Shown here in pieces: positions 26,968-35,513 of a stretch of DNA of 64,000 nucleotides. Under the pieces are notes generated by a model that had not been told where the DNA came from, made no database searches, and was given only the letters and a program-made list of their open reading frames with translations. Origin of the DNA: Clostridium saccharoperbutylacetonicum N1-4(HMT). GTDB taxonomy: Bacteria > Bacillota > Clostridia > Clostridiales > Clostridiaceae. Numbering within the stretch: position 1 is the stretch's first letter; the number at the start of each line of letters is the position of its first letter. The translations under genes were made by a program, and so were the position numbers. Location: the NCBI RefSeq assembly GCF_000340885.1, contig NC_020291.1:3285001-3349000 (forward strand), in the 5' to 3' direction.

Positions 26968-27945
26968 TTGGAACAAAATATTGGAATTTTAAGAGAAGAT
27001 ACTAACCAAATAAAAGGAATAGCAATATTACTTGTACTCTTAGGTCATTCGAGAATGTGGTTTCAAATTAGTGATATTATACCTAATAGAATGACTACTG
27101 CAGGTGCTTGGGGGGTAGCAATCTTTCTGACATTATCAGGTTATGGTTTAACTGAATCATTCTTTAAAAATGGTTTATCAATTTCTTTTATTAAAAGGCG
27201 GGTGATTAAGGTAATCCTGCCATATGCAGCTGTTTCTGCTTTATGGTTTATAGTTGATTTTATTGCTTTTCATCAAACAACCTCAATAAAAAATGTTATT
27301 ACAACATTGTTAGGTGTTTTACTCTATGAACCATATTTGGATCCAACTATGTGGTATATCACTTTTATGTTATTTTGGTATGTAGTATTCTTTATTATAT
27401 TCTTATTACCTGTACATAAAGGCTTAAAAGTGGCGATATTGCTTTTGGTTGCTTTTTTACTGCAGCACAATACAATTAATTTAAATTCAAATTGGGAATA
27501 TAATTATTTTACTTTTCCAATAGGAGTATTAATAAGTTATCTAAAGCCAATAATATTTAATAAAAACTCGAGAATAATTATAAATAATACTGCAATTATT
27601 GTTTTATTAATTATATCACCTTATACAATAGAATTTTCAAATTATACAGAAATTTCTATTGCAGGAATATGTGTTACGTTGTGGGTTATCACATTGATAT
27701 CAATGTTAGACTATAAATCAAAAATACTAGGATTCCTTGGATATATTTCTTTTGAGATATATTTACTTGAAGGTGTTATTGGGGGGAAATATCGTGAAAT
27801 AATAGGACTTGGAGTTACGATTAGAGCTTTTATTGCTTACTTATTTATAACAATTTGTTTGGCATATGTATTTAAAAAATTACAAATATTTATTGGTAAA
27901 ATTTCAAAAAAGACAATATACGAAAAAGCTAATTTTGCAGCATAG
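26968..27945 (+). CDS. Acyltransferase 3 family membrane protein
   Basis: This 325-residue multi-span protein has the acyltransferase-3 start 'IKGIAILLVLLGHSRMW', with the conserved histidine in the first membrane helix, and roughly ten hydrophobic segments. Members acylate sugars or other surface molecules; the substrate cannot be told. The start is TTG at 26968 with AGAAAGAAGG before it, 19 bases after rnz. Confidence 0.8.
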   Translation: MEQNIGILREDTNQIKGIAILLVLLGHSRMWFQISDIIPNRMTTAGAWGVAIFLTLSGYGLTESFFKNGLSISFIKRRVIKVILPYAAVSALWFIVDFIAFHQTTSIKNVITTLLGVLLYEPYLDPTMWYITFMLFWYVVFFIIFLLPVHKGLKVAILLLVAFLLQHNTINLNSNWEYNYFTFPIGVLISYLKPIIFNKNSRIIINNTAIIVLLIISPYTIEFSNYTEISIAGICVTLWVITLISMLDYKSKILGFLGYISFEIYLLEGVIGGKYREIIGLGVTIRAFIAYLFITICLAYVFKKLQIFIGKISKKTIYEKANFAA

Positions 27946-28205
27946 TTCAATATTTATAATGATATTATTTAATATGGACATTATTTGTAAAAAGTGATAT
28001 ATTGTTAATATATTAGAGAAAGGGCAAGGTAATTTCAACAATGAGAATGTAATTTACAATCAGATTTTTAAGTATGACAAAATGATAGAAATTTAATAAT
28101 TGTTTTACAATTAGTTAAATTTACTTATAAACCTAAGTCAATAGGTTTTGTTGTTGTATTTTAATTCAAGGAGAGTAGATTATAATCTATAATTTGGAGA
28201 TTATC
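27946..28205. other. AT-rich intergenic stretch upstream of the ABC-F leader
   Basis: The only structure I see is a small hairpin, AAACCTA (28129-28135) with TAGGTTT (28142-28148), followed by TGTTGTTGTATTTT. It is a weak terminator candidate for the acyltransferase gene. The promoter for the ABC-F leader is probably here but no clear boxes stand out. Confidence 0.4.
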
Positions 28206-28226
28206 ATGCGTGAGCTAAAAATATGA
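28206..28226 (+). CDS. Possible leader peptide (MRELKI) upstream of the ABC-F gene
   Basis: A six-codon frame starts at ATG 28206 and stops at TGA 28224-28226, with TTTGGAGA correctly spaced upstream. A 10-base-pair hairpin, AGCTAAAAAT (28213-28222) with ATTTTTAGCT (28229-28238), overlaps its coding part. Such short leader frames precede antibiotic-induced resistance genes. Function here is inference. Confidence 0.4.
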   Translation: MRELKI

Positions 28227-28385
28227 AAATTTTTAGCTGTATTAGTGAAGTCTAAAATTATTATAAAATGTTGTATATGAATCAATTACTGTTATAAATT
28301 CTTTAGTAATTATTATTTGTAATTGGCACTTTCAAATAAGAAAGTTAAGAAAACATTTTATAATACATTAAACATAGATATAACT

Positions 28386-28417
28386 TCTCTCCTATACAAA
28401 ATAGGAGGGATTTTTTT
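28386..28417 (+). promoter_or_regulatory. Attenuator hairpin covering the ABC-F ribosome binding site
   Basis: TCTCTCCTAT pairs with ATAGGAGGGA across a short loop, followed by TTTTTTT (28411-28417). The structure is both a plausible intrinsic terminator and a mask over the AGGAGGG ribosome site of the following gene, whose TTG start at 28416 overlaps the T run. Confidence 0.65.
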
Positions 28418-30074
28418 GTTAGCAAAATTTAATAAATTAAAAAAATATTATGGGGATAGATTAATCTTAGATATTGATACTTTCGAAGTCTTTGAAAAAG
28501 ATAGAATTGGGATAGTTGGCAGAAATGGTGCTGGTAAAACTACTATGCTTAAAGTGTTAATGGGAATTATTATTCCAGAAGAAGGAGAGATTTCTTTAAC
28601 AGATAGTTATTCATATATAAGCCAAATGGAAAACTATTATGGTGAATGTGAAGAAAATAAGGTAATGAAAATACTTAAGGCACCAGTGAAATATGATAAA
28701 TTTTTGTCAGGTGGAGAAAAAATAAAATTAAAGATTTCAAAAGCTTTAAGTGAGGATAATAAACTAATAATTGCCGATGAACCAACTTCAAACTTAGATA
28801 GTGCAAGTATTAGTGTCCTTGAAAAAATGCTATTAAGTTATAATGGAGCTTTAATCCTAGTATCTCATGATAGAGAATTTCTAGATTCATTATGTAATAC
28901 TATTGTAGAAATTGATGAAGGTAAATTAAAGGTTTATCAAGGTAATTATTCAAAGTATATAGAATTAAAACAAGAAGAAAGAAAAAGGGAAGAAATTGAG
29001 TATAACAAATATGTAACAGAAAAAAAACAATTAGAAGAAGCTATTATAGATAAACAAGATATGAGAAATAAGATGAGAACAACTCCTAAGAGAATGGGAA
29101 ACTCTGAAGCTAGATTGCATAAAATGGGTGGACAAAAGCAAAAAAGAAAACTTGATAAAAATATAAAAGCCATGAAAAGTCGAATTGATCATTTAGAAGT
29201 TAAAGAAAAACCAAAAAATATAAATGAAACTAAAGTTAACATTCAAAAAAGTGCAGAAATAATTTCAAATAATATAATTGAAATCAGTAAGCTAAATTTA
29301 TATGTTAATAATGAACTTTTAATAAAAGAAGCTTCATTTAGAATTAGAAAAGGAATAAAAGCTGCAATTATAGGTGAAAATGGCTGTGGAAAATCAACAT
29401 TATTAAAAGAAATATTAACAAGAAATAATGAATATATAAGAGTAGCTAATAGTGCACTTATAGGTTATTTTGATCAAGACCAAAATATTTTAGAAGAAGG
29501 TAAAAGCATTCTTGAGAATGTATCAAAAACTAGCTCTTTTAATCAAAGTTTTATAAGAATTAACCTTGATAATTTTGGATTTAAGGGTGACGATGTTTTT
29601 AAAAAAGTTAGTTCATTGAGTGGTGGCGAAAAAGTTAAAGTTGCACTTAGTAAGGTTTTACTTAGCGATAATAACGTATTAGTATTAGATGAACCAACAA
29701 ATTATTTAGATATTGAGGCAATGGAAGCATTGGAAAGGGCATTAATAAATACTGAAAAAACAGTTATTTTAGTTTCCCATGATAGAAAATTCATTGAAAA
29801 TATATGTGATTTTATAATTGAAATTAAAGATAAAATTTTAAAAGGGTATGAAGGAAGTTATAAGAATTATATTAAGGAGAAGAATAAACCTCAAAGTAAT
29901 AATAATGAAAAAGATATTAAAGAAAAGTTAATGGTATTAAGAAATAGGCTGTCGGAAATAATTTCTCTTATATCAATAGAAAAAAATGAGTTGATTAAAG
30001 AAAGGTTAGATCATAAATATAAACTATTGTTGAAAGAGATTAGGATTTTGGAATTAAATAATAGTAAGAAATAA
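28416..30074 (+). CDS. ABC-F family ATPase, possible antibiotic-target protection protein
   Basis: This 552-residue protein has two ABC domains and no membrane segments. Domain 1 has Walker A 'GRNGAGKTT' and 'LSGGEKIKLKISKAL'; domain 2 has 'GENGCGKST', 'LSGGEKVKVALSK' and 'VLDEPTNYLD'. A basic coiled linker lies between them. ABC-F proteins act on the ribosome E site, some to displace antibiotics. TTG 28416 follows AGGAGGGA; the longer frame from 28323 runs through the leader hairpin. The attenuator upstream supports an antibiotic-induced resistance role (Vml/Lsa/Msr-like), but a housekeeping ABC-F cannot be excluded. Confidence 0.82.
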   Translation: MLAKFNKLKKYYGDRLILDIDTFEVFEKDRIGIVGRNGAGKTTMLKVLMGIIIPEEGEISLTDSYSYISQMENYYGECEENKVMKILKAPVKYDKFLSGGEKIKLKISKALSEDNKLIIADEPTSNLDSASISVLEKMLLSYNGALILVSHDREFLDSLCNTIVEIDEGKLKVYQGNYSKYIELKQEERKREEIEYNKYVTEKKQLEEAIIDKQDMRNKMRTTPKRMGNSEARLHKMGGQKQKRKLDKNIKAMKSRIDHLEVKEKPKNINETKVNIQKSAEIISNNIIEISKLNLYVNNELLIKEASFRIRKGIKAAIIGENGCGKSTLLKEILTRNNEYIRVANSALIGYFDQDQNILEEGKSILENVSKTSSFNQSFIRINLDNFGFKGDDVFKKVSSLSGGEKVKVALSKVLLSDNNVLVLDEPTNYLDIEAMEALERALINTEKTVILVSHDRKFIENICDFIIEIKDKILKGYEGSYKNYIKEKNKPQSNNNEKDIKEKLMVLRNRLSEIISLISIEKNELIKERLDHKYKLLLKEIRILELNNSKK

Positions 30075-30273
30075 GATGATATTAATAACAATATAAAATT
30101 TATTATTAGCATATTTAACAGAAAAATAGTATAATGTTTTAAGAATTAGACTTATTAGTATAGAAATTATATTTTAAGTGATTTTTAAAATATTTTAGTT
30201 GAAGTTTAATAAAAAAATTATAACCATAAATTATAAAGTAATTATGGAAACAGAAAAGAGGAGAATAAAAAAG

Positions 30274-30978
30274 ATGTTTTTCAAAAAAATATGCTATGGC
30301 TTCTATATGCTTTGGATTAGAATTAAGGGATATAAGTTTTGGTATATAAAAAAAACTAAAGGCGAACCAGCAGCTATAGAATATCTAAAAAAAGTAGGAT
30401 ATTTATGGAGTAAGTTTACAATGGATATTATAGGTATAGATTTAGAAGTAACAGGTTTAGAGAATATACCTAAAGAGGCTTGTGTTTTTATAGGGAATCA
30501 TTCAAGTATATTGGATATACCTATACTACTTTATAAAACAGATAGAGCATTAGGATTTATATCTAAAAAGGAAATATTAAAAACTCCTATAATAGGTTAC
30601 TGGCTTAGAAATAGCAAATGTGTTCCTATTGACAGAGAAAATCCACGAGCTGCTATTGAATCTATAAATAAAGCTATAAAAAATATTAATGAAGGGTATT
30701 CAATGGTAATTTTTCCAGAAGGAACAAGAAACAAAGAAGGAAAAGTTGGGCCTTTTAAAAAAGGAAGCTTAAGACTTGCAACTAAATCAAAAGCTCCAAT
30801 AGTACCAGTAAGTATAGATAGAGCATCTAGAGCTTTTGAAGATACAAGAACATTTGTCCCTACAAAGATAAAAGTTGTTTTTGGAAAAGCAGTAGAAACC
30901 AAAAATTTATCAAAAGAAGAAGAAGCTAATTTAGCTGATAATATAAGAAATATAATTATTACGAATTTGAATAATTAA
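30274..30978 (+). CDS. plsC: 1-acyl-sn-glycerol-3-phosphate acyltransferase
   Basis: This protein of about 234 residues has the PlsC motifs 'NHSSILD' (H-x4-D catalytic pair) and 'FPEGTRNKEG'. It makes phosphatidic acid from lysophosphatidic acid at the membrane. ATG 30274 has GAGGAG upstream, with slightly long spacing; ATG 30244 is an alternative. It stands alone between a DNA-rich gap and a mobile element. Confidence 0.88.
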   Translation: MFFKKICYGFYMLWIRIKGYKFWYIKKTKGEPAAIEYLKKVGYLWSKFTMDIIGIDLEVTGLENIPKEACVFIGNHSSILDIPILLYKTDRALGFISKKEILKTPIIGYWLRNSKCVPIDRENPRAAIESINKAIKNINEGYSMVIFPEGTRNKEGKVGPFKKGSLRLATKSKAPIVPVSIDRASRAFEDTRTFVPTKIKVVFGKAVETKNLSKEEEANLADNIRNIIITNLNN

Positions 30979-30999
30979 ACATAATAAATCAATTTGTTT

Positions 31000-31313
31000 A
31001 TAGATATACAATGCAAGAATTATACTTATGCAAAACTTACCGAAATCAGATATATATTTATTACAGCGGACTAATGAAATTTTCGCTGGATAGGTTCTAA
31101 GTGGAAGGTTGCACCCATTTCTGCATGTTCCTAAAATAAATTTATGACAAGCAGAAAATGGAACAACCTTCCACTAACAACCATCACAGCTTAATTTCAT
31201 ATGCCGCTTGCACAAATATATATCTAATTTCTAGTGTAGTGTTACGCTTATAATTTCTCAATGATGCATGTATATTCCATTTATAAGTTTGATTATTAAT
31301 TTGGATATCTATA
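31000..31313. mobile_element. Dispersed TA-flanked hairpin element, copy C
   Basis: The left end is ATAGATATACAA (31000-31011, one mismatch to the consensus) and the right end TTGGATATCTAT (31301-31312). The internal arms AAGTGGAAGGTTG and CAACCTTCCACT pair, giving a single long hairpin with a short central loop. It is close in length and sequence to copy E. It lacks the central block found in copies A and B. There is no gene. Confidence 0.8.
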
Positions 31314-31314
31314 G

Positions 31315-31357
31315 AAGGTGTTGTATAATAATTTAAATATTATGCAACGCCTTTTTT
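31315..31357 (+). terminator. Intrinsic terminator after copy C
   Basis: AAGGTGTTGTATAATA pairs with TATTATGCAACGCCTT, followed by TTTTT. It sits directly against the right end of the mobile element and may serve plsC. Confidence 0.7.
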
Positions 31358-31466
31358 ATAAAAGTAAGCTAATTAACTAAGGCATTGTGATATAATTATT
31401 TTACATGCTTAATATATTTTGAAATAGACAATAATTTATAATTATAAGCAGCAAGGGGAAAATATA

Positions 31467-33470
31467 ATGAAAAAGACAATAGGCATTTTAGCTCATGTTG
31501 ATGCTGGGAAAACTACTTTCTCAGAACAATTGCTTTATCATACTAACAGTATTAAGAGTAGAGGAAGAGTGGATCATAAGGATTCATTTTTAGACAATCA
31601 TGATATTGAAAGACAAAGGGGAATAACAATTTTCTCAGATCAAGGAGTATTTAAATTTAATAGTTCTACATATTATTTAGTTGATACCCCAGGACATATT
31701 GATTTTAGCTCAGAAATGGAGCGTTCAATTGCCATTATGGATTATGCAATTATTATTGTGAGTAGTGTTGAAGGGGTTCAAGGACATACTAAGACAGTTT
31801 GGAATTTATTAAGAAAATATAATGTTCCAAGTATATTTTTCATAAATAAATTAGATAGGGTTGGAGCAGATAAGAATAGAGTTATAAATGAAATAAGAAG
31901 AGATTTAACTAAAGATGTTTGCTTTGTAGATAATGTAAATGATTTTATAGATAAAATAAATTTAAGCGAGGAACTAATAGAGTTTATAAGTGAATATGAT
32001 GATGTGCTTTTAGAAAAATATCTTAAAGGAAATTATGATGCTAACATTTGGGGAAGCACTTTAAAGAAATTAATAAAAGAAAATAGAGTATTTCCTTGTT
32101 TTGGAGGTTCTGCACTTATGGATGAGGGAGTAATAGAATTTCTTAATACATTAGATAATTTAACTTATACTGATTATAATGAGAAAAATGGTTTTTCAGG
32201 GAGAGTATATAAGATACGCTATGATGAAAATGGTAATAGGATTACTTTCATAAAAGCCTTATCTGGAACACTGAGAGTTAGAGATGAAATTAGATATAAT
32301 GAAGAATATATTGAAAATAGCAATGTTGGAGATACTATTGCTAGCGGAATAACTGAAAAGATCACTGCCATAAGGATATACAATGGTAGTAAATTCAAAA
32401 CAGTTAATTGTGTCGAAGCTGGAGATTTATTTGCAGTTCAAGGTCTTTCTAAGGCTGTAGCTGGCGATGGTTTAGGTTTATTAAAAGATAAGACTAAATT
32501 TGAAATGATCCCAACCCTAATGTCAACAGTTATTTTTGATAAAACATTAAATATTCGTGAAGTATTAAGATATTTTAAAATATTAGAAGCTGAAGATCCG
32601 TCCTTGAACATAATATGGAATGAAGCTTTGCAGGAAATTAACGTACATATAATGGGGAAAATACAACTAGAAGTTATAAAAGAAGTTGTAAAGGAAAGAT
32701 TTAATTTAAAAGTTGAATTTGGTCCATGTCAAATTCTTTATAAGGAAACTATTGCAGATGTAACAATCGGTCGTGGACATTTTGAACCATTAAGGCATTA
32801 TGCTGAAGTTCACTTAAAGCTCGAACCATTACCTCGAAATAGTGGTATTATTTTTGAAAATAAGTGTCATAGTGACAATTTAACTTTTGGAAATCAAAAT
32901 TTAGTGAAAACACATATTTTTGAAAGAGATCATCATGGACTATTAACTGGATCACCAATAACTGATATTAAAATCACATTGCTAACAGGAAGAGCACATA
33001 ATAAACATACTTGCGGAGGCGATTTTAGGGAAGCTACCTTTAGAGCTTTGAGACAAGGACTTGAAAAGGTTGAAAGCATACTTTTAGAACCATATTATAA
33101 ATTTAATATACAAGTTTCAAGCGAATATATGGGCAGAGTTATATCAGATATTCAAAGATTATATGGGACTTTTGAACCAGCAGAAATATATTTAGATACA
33201 ACAATTATTAACGGAAGAGGTCCAGTTGCGACATTTATGGATTATTCTATGGAAGTAATTGCTTTCACTAAGGGCAAAGGTAGCATTAGTTTAATGTATG
33301 ATGGTTATGATATTTGTCATAATAGTGAAGAAATAATAGAATCAATAGGATACAATAAAAATGCTGATATAGAATATACATCTACATCGGTGTTTTGTTC
33401 ACATGGTCAAGGATATTTAGTTCCTTGGGATAAGGCAGATGAATCAATGCATTGCGAATTTATAGATTAA
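31467..33470 (+). CDS. TetM/EF-G-like translation factor GTPase (ribosomal protection family paralog)
   Basis: This 667-residue GTPase has G1 'AHVDAGKTT', G2 'RGITI', G3 'DTPGH' and G4 'NKLD', followed by EF-G-like domains II-V. It is closest in plan to TetM/TetO/TetP ribosomal protection proteins. The domain IV stretch that in TetM carries the YSPV loop reads 'GRAHNKHTCGGDF' here, so direct tetracycline displacement is doubtful. It probably acts on stalled ribosomes; the true role is unknown. AAGGGGAA precedes the ATG. Confidence 0.82.
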   Translation: MKKTIGILAHVDAGKTTFSEQLLYHTNSIKSRGRVDHKDSFLDNHDIERQRGITIFSDQGVFKFNSSTYYLVDTPGHIDFSSEMERSIAIMDYAIIIVSSVEGVQGHTKTVWNLLRKYNVPSIFFINKLDRVGADKNRVINEIRRDLTKDVCFVDNVNDFIDKINLSEELIEFISEYDDVLLEKYLKGNYDANIWGSTLKKLIKENRVFPCFGGSALMDEGVIEFLNTLDNLTYTDYNEKNGFSGRVYKIRYDENGNRITFIKALSGTLRVRDEIRYNEEYIENSNVGDTIASGITEKITAIRIYNGSKFKTVNCVEAGDLFAVQGLSKAVAGDGLGLLKDKTKFEMIPTLMSTVIFDKTLNIREVLRYFKILEAEDPSLNIIWNEALQEINVHIMGKIQLEVIKEVVKERFNLKVEFGPCQILYKETIADVTIGRGHFEPLRHYAEVHLKLEPLPRNSGIIFENKCHSDNLTFGNQNLVKTHIFERDHHGLLTGSPITDIKITLLTGRAHNKHTCGGDFREATFRALRQGLEKVESILLEPYYKFNIQVSSEYMGRVISDIQRLYGTFEPAEIYLDTTIINGRGPVATFMDYSMEVIAFTKGKGSISLMYDGYDICHNSEEIIESIGYNKNADIEYTSTSVFCSHGQGYLVPWDKADESMHCEFID

Positions 33471-33521
33471 ACAATTAGTTGAAAAGAATTTTATAATTAG
33501 AATAACTACATAGGAGAAAAG

Positions 33522-34232
33522 ATGAAATTAAAATTTGAGTATGAACGTCAGGAAATAGAATTTGAATTAACTAGAAGAAAAAGAAAAACTATATGCATCA
33601 AAATTGATGAAGCAGGACAAGTTATGGTTAGTGCACCATTAAAAATTAGTAAAGAGTATATTTTACTTGTTGTTAAAAATAGAGGAAGTTGGATAATAGC
33701 CAAGAAAAAAGAAGTTACACAAAGAAGCTTAAAAAGAATTACTAGAAATTTTTCTGAAGGTAATACTTTTATGTATTTAGGAAAAGAGTATCCTTTGAAA
33801 ATAGTGTTACAGTCAAATAGAAAAAGTATTTTAATAAAATTTAATGAAAAATTTGAAATTTATACAAACACTATGGAAGAGGAAAAATTAAGGAGTGCCT
33901 TAGAAAAATGGTATAGAACTGAAACATTAAAAATAGTGACTGAAAGAATAGCTTTTTATTCAAGTAATTTCAAGGACAAAGTTACTGAAATAAAGGTTAA
34001 AGAGCAAAAAAGAAGATGGGCTAGTTGTACAGGGAAAAATGCAATTTTATTTAATTGGAGAATAAGTATGGCTAAACTTGATGTAGTAGATTATATTGTT
34101 GTACATGAAATGTGTCATATGGATTATAGAAATCATTCGAAATTTTTTTGGAATAGGGTATCAGAAATAATGCCTAATTATAAAGACAAACATGAGTGGC
34201 TAAAAATACATGGTATGGATTTGTACATATAA
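33522..34232 (+). CDS. YgjP-type (DUF45) zinc metallopeptidase
   Basis: This 236-residue protein carries 'VHEMCHMDYRNHSKFFW', i.e. an H-E-x-x-H zinc motif with a downstream histidine, typical of YgjP/SprT-like M48-related proteins. It has no signal peptide, so it is cytoplasmic. AGGAGAAAAG precedes the ATG, 51 bases after the GTPase. The substrate is unknown for the family. Confidence 0.82.
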   Translation: MKLKFEYERQEIEFELTRRKRKTICIKIDEAGQVMVSAPLKISKEYILLVVKNRGSWIIAKKKEVTQRSLKRITRNFSEGNTFMYLGKEYPLKIVLQSNRKSILIKFNEKFEIYTNTMEEEKLRSALEKWYRTETLKIVTERIAFYSSNFKDKVTEIKVKEQKRRWASCTGKNAILFNWRISMAKLDVVDYIVVHEMCHMDYRNHSKFFWNRVSEIMPNYKDKHEWLKIHGMDLYI

Positions 34233-34333
34233 AAAATATATTTAATGTATTTTTATGTAAGAGAATGTCATAAAAAATATAAAGGTTTTTAATATATGAT
34301 AGAGAATTATGAGATTAGAGGGGGGATTTCATA

Positions 34334-35509
34334 ATGTATGAAAGCAAGTTTAAAATGTTCAGAAATTTATGTATTGTAGCAATTAGTGTTATTACACTAA
34401 TTGCAATAATAATTTCTTCAGATAAAAAGAAAAATGAAGTTATTAGTGTAGGGTTTTCAGCGCAATTAACCGGCAGACAAGCAGAATTAGGGGTCCAAGA
34501 GCGAAATGGTGCACAGCTAGCTATAGAAAAGGCGAATAATGATAGAGGAATTAATGGTCACATGCTGTCTTTAATTGTTCATGATGATCTTGGAATTCCA
34601 CAAGAGGCGAAAAATGCAGATAAGGAACTGATAAGAGAAGGTGTAGTAGCGATTATTGGTCATGCAACAACGGCACAAACTTTGGCAGGTATTGATGAGG
34701 CAAACAAAGCCAAAGTAATAATGATGGGACCAACCGTATCAACACCCAAGCTAAGTGGAATAGATGATTATTTTTTTAGAATTCATCCGTCATTTGAAAA
34801 AAGCTCTCAAAATTTTGCTAAATACATTTTTGAAAATAAAGGAATTAAACACATTGCAGTTATCTTTGATAAAGATAATCTAGCATATTCTCAAACTTAT
34901 AGTGATATTTTTTCTGATAAATTTAAAGCTCTTGGAGGGGAAGTTACAGATATACTTGATTTCTCTTCAGTTGCTCAACCAGATTTTTCAAAATTTATTT
35001 CGGAACTACAAAAATCTAAAGCTGAAGGAGTACTTATAGTTGCTTCTGATATGGATACAGCACTTATTGCACAAAGAGCGCGGCTTATGAATTGGTCAAA
35101 TCCTATGTTTTCATCTCCTTGGGCCCAAACTAAAACCTTAATTGATAAAGGTGGACAGGCTGTTGAAGGAATGATAATTGAACAAGCTTATGATTTAGAA
35201 AATGATTCGGAAAATTTTGTTGAATTTAAATCGAAATATAGAGCGAGATTTGGCAATGATCCATCTTTTGGAGCTGCATATAGTTATGAATCAACAATGG
35301 TACTTATTGAAGCTATAAAAAAATCCTATAGGACTAATCTTAGTCTTAAGGATGCTTTATTAGAAATCCATGATTTTAAAGGGTTAACGGATAATTTATC
35401 TTTTGATAAATTTGGAGATATTCAAAGAAATAGTTATTTAAGTTCTATCAAAAATGGAAAATTTATTAGAATTGCGAAACTCAACACAGTAGAATCTGGA
35501 GGTGAGTAA
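34334..35509 (+). CDS. Membrane-anchored Leu/Ile/Val-type binding protein (probable sensor partner)
   Basis: This 391-residue protein has one N-terminal membrane helix (about residues 12-30) and then a periplasmic-binding-protein type I fold ('VGFSAQLTGRQAELG', 'VAIIGHATTAQT'). It has no lipobox cysteine, so it is anchored by the helix. No permease or ATPase genes are near. It starts a pair with the histidine kinase 4 bases downstream, so it probably binds a ligand outside the cell for that kinase. A GGGGGG-rich site precedes the ATG. Confidence 0.8.
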   Translation: MYESKFKMFRNLCIVAISVITLIAIIISSDKKKNEVISVGFSAQLTGRQAELGVQERNGAQLAIEKANNDRGINGHMLSLIVHDDLGIPQEAKNADKELIREGVVAIIGHATTAQTLAGIDEANKAKVIMMGPTVSTPKLSGIDDYFFRIHPSFEKSSQNFAKYIFENKGIKHIAVIFDKDNLAYSQTYSDIFSDKFKALGGEVTDILDFSSVAQPDFSKFISELQKSKAEGVLIVASDMDTALIAQRARLMNWSNPMFSSPWAQTKTLIDKGGQAVEGMIIEQAYDLENDSENFVEFKSKYRARFGNDPSFGAAYSYESTMVLIEAIKKSYRTNLSLKDALLEIHDFKGLTDNLSFDKFGDIQRNSYLSSIKNGKFIRIAKLNTVESGGE

Positions 35510-35513
35510 GTAA

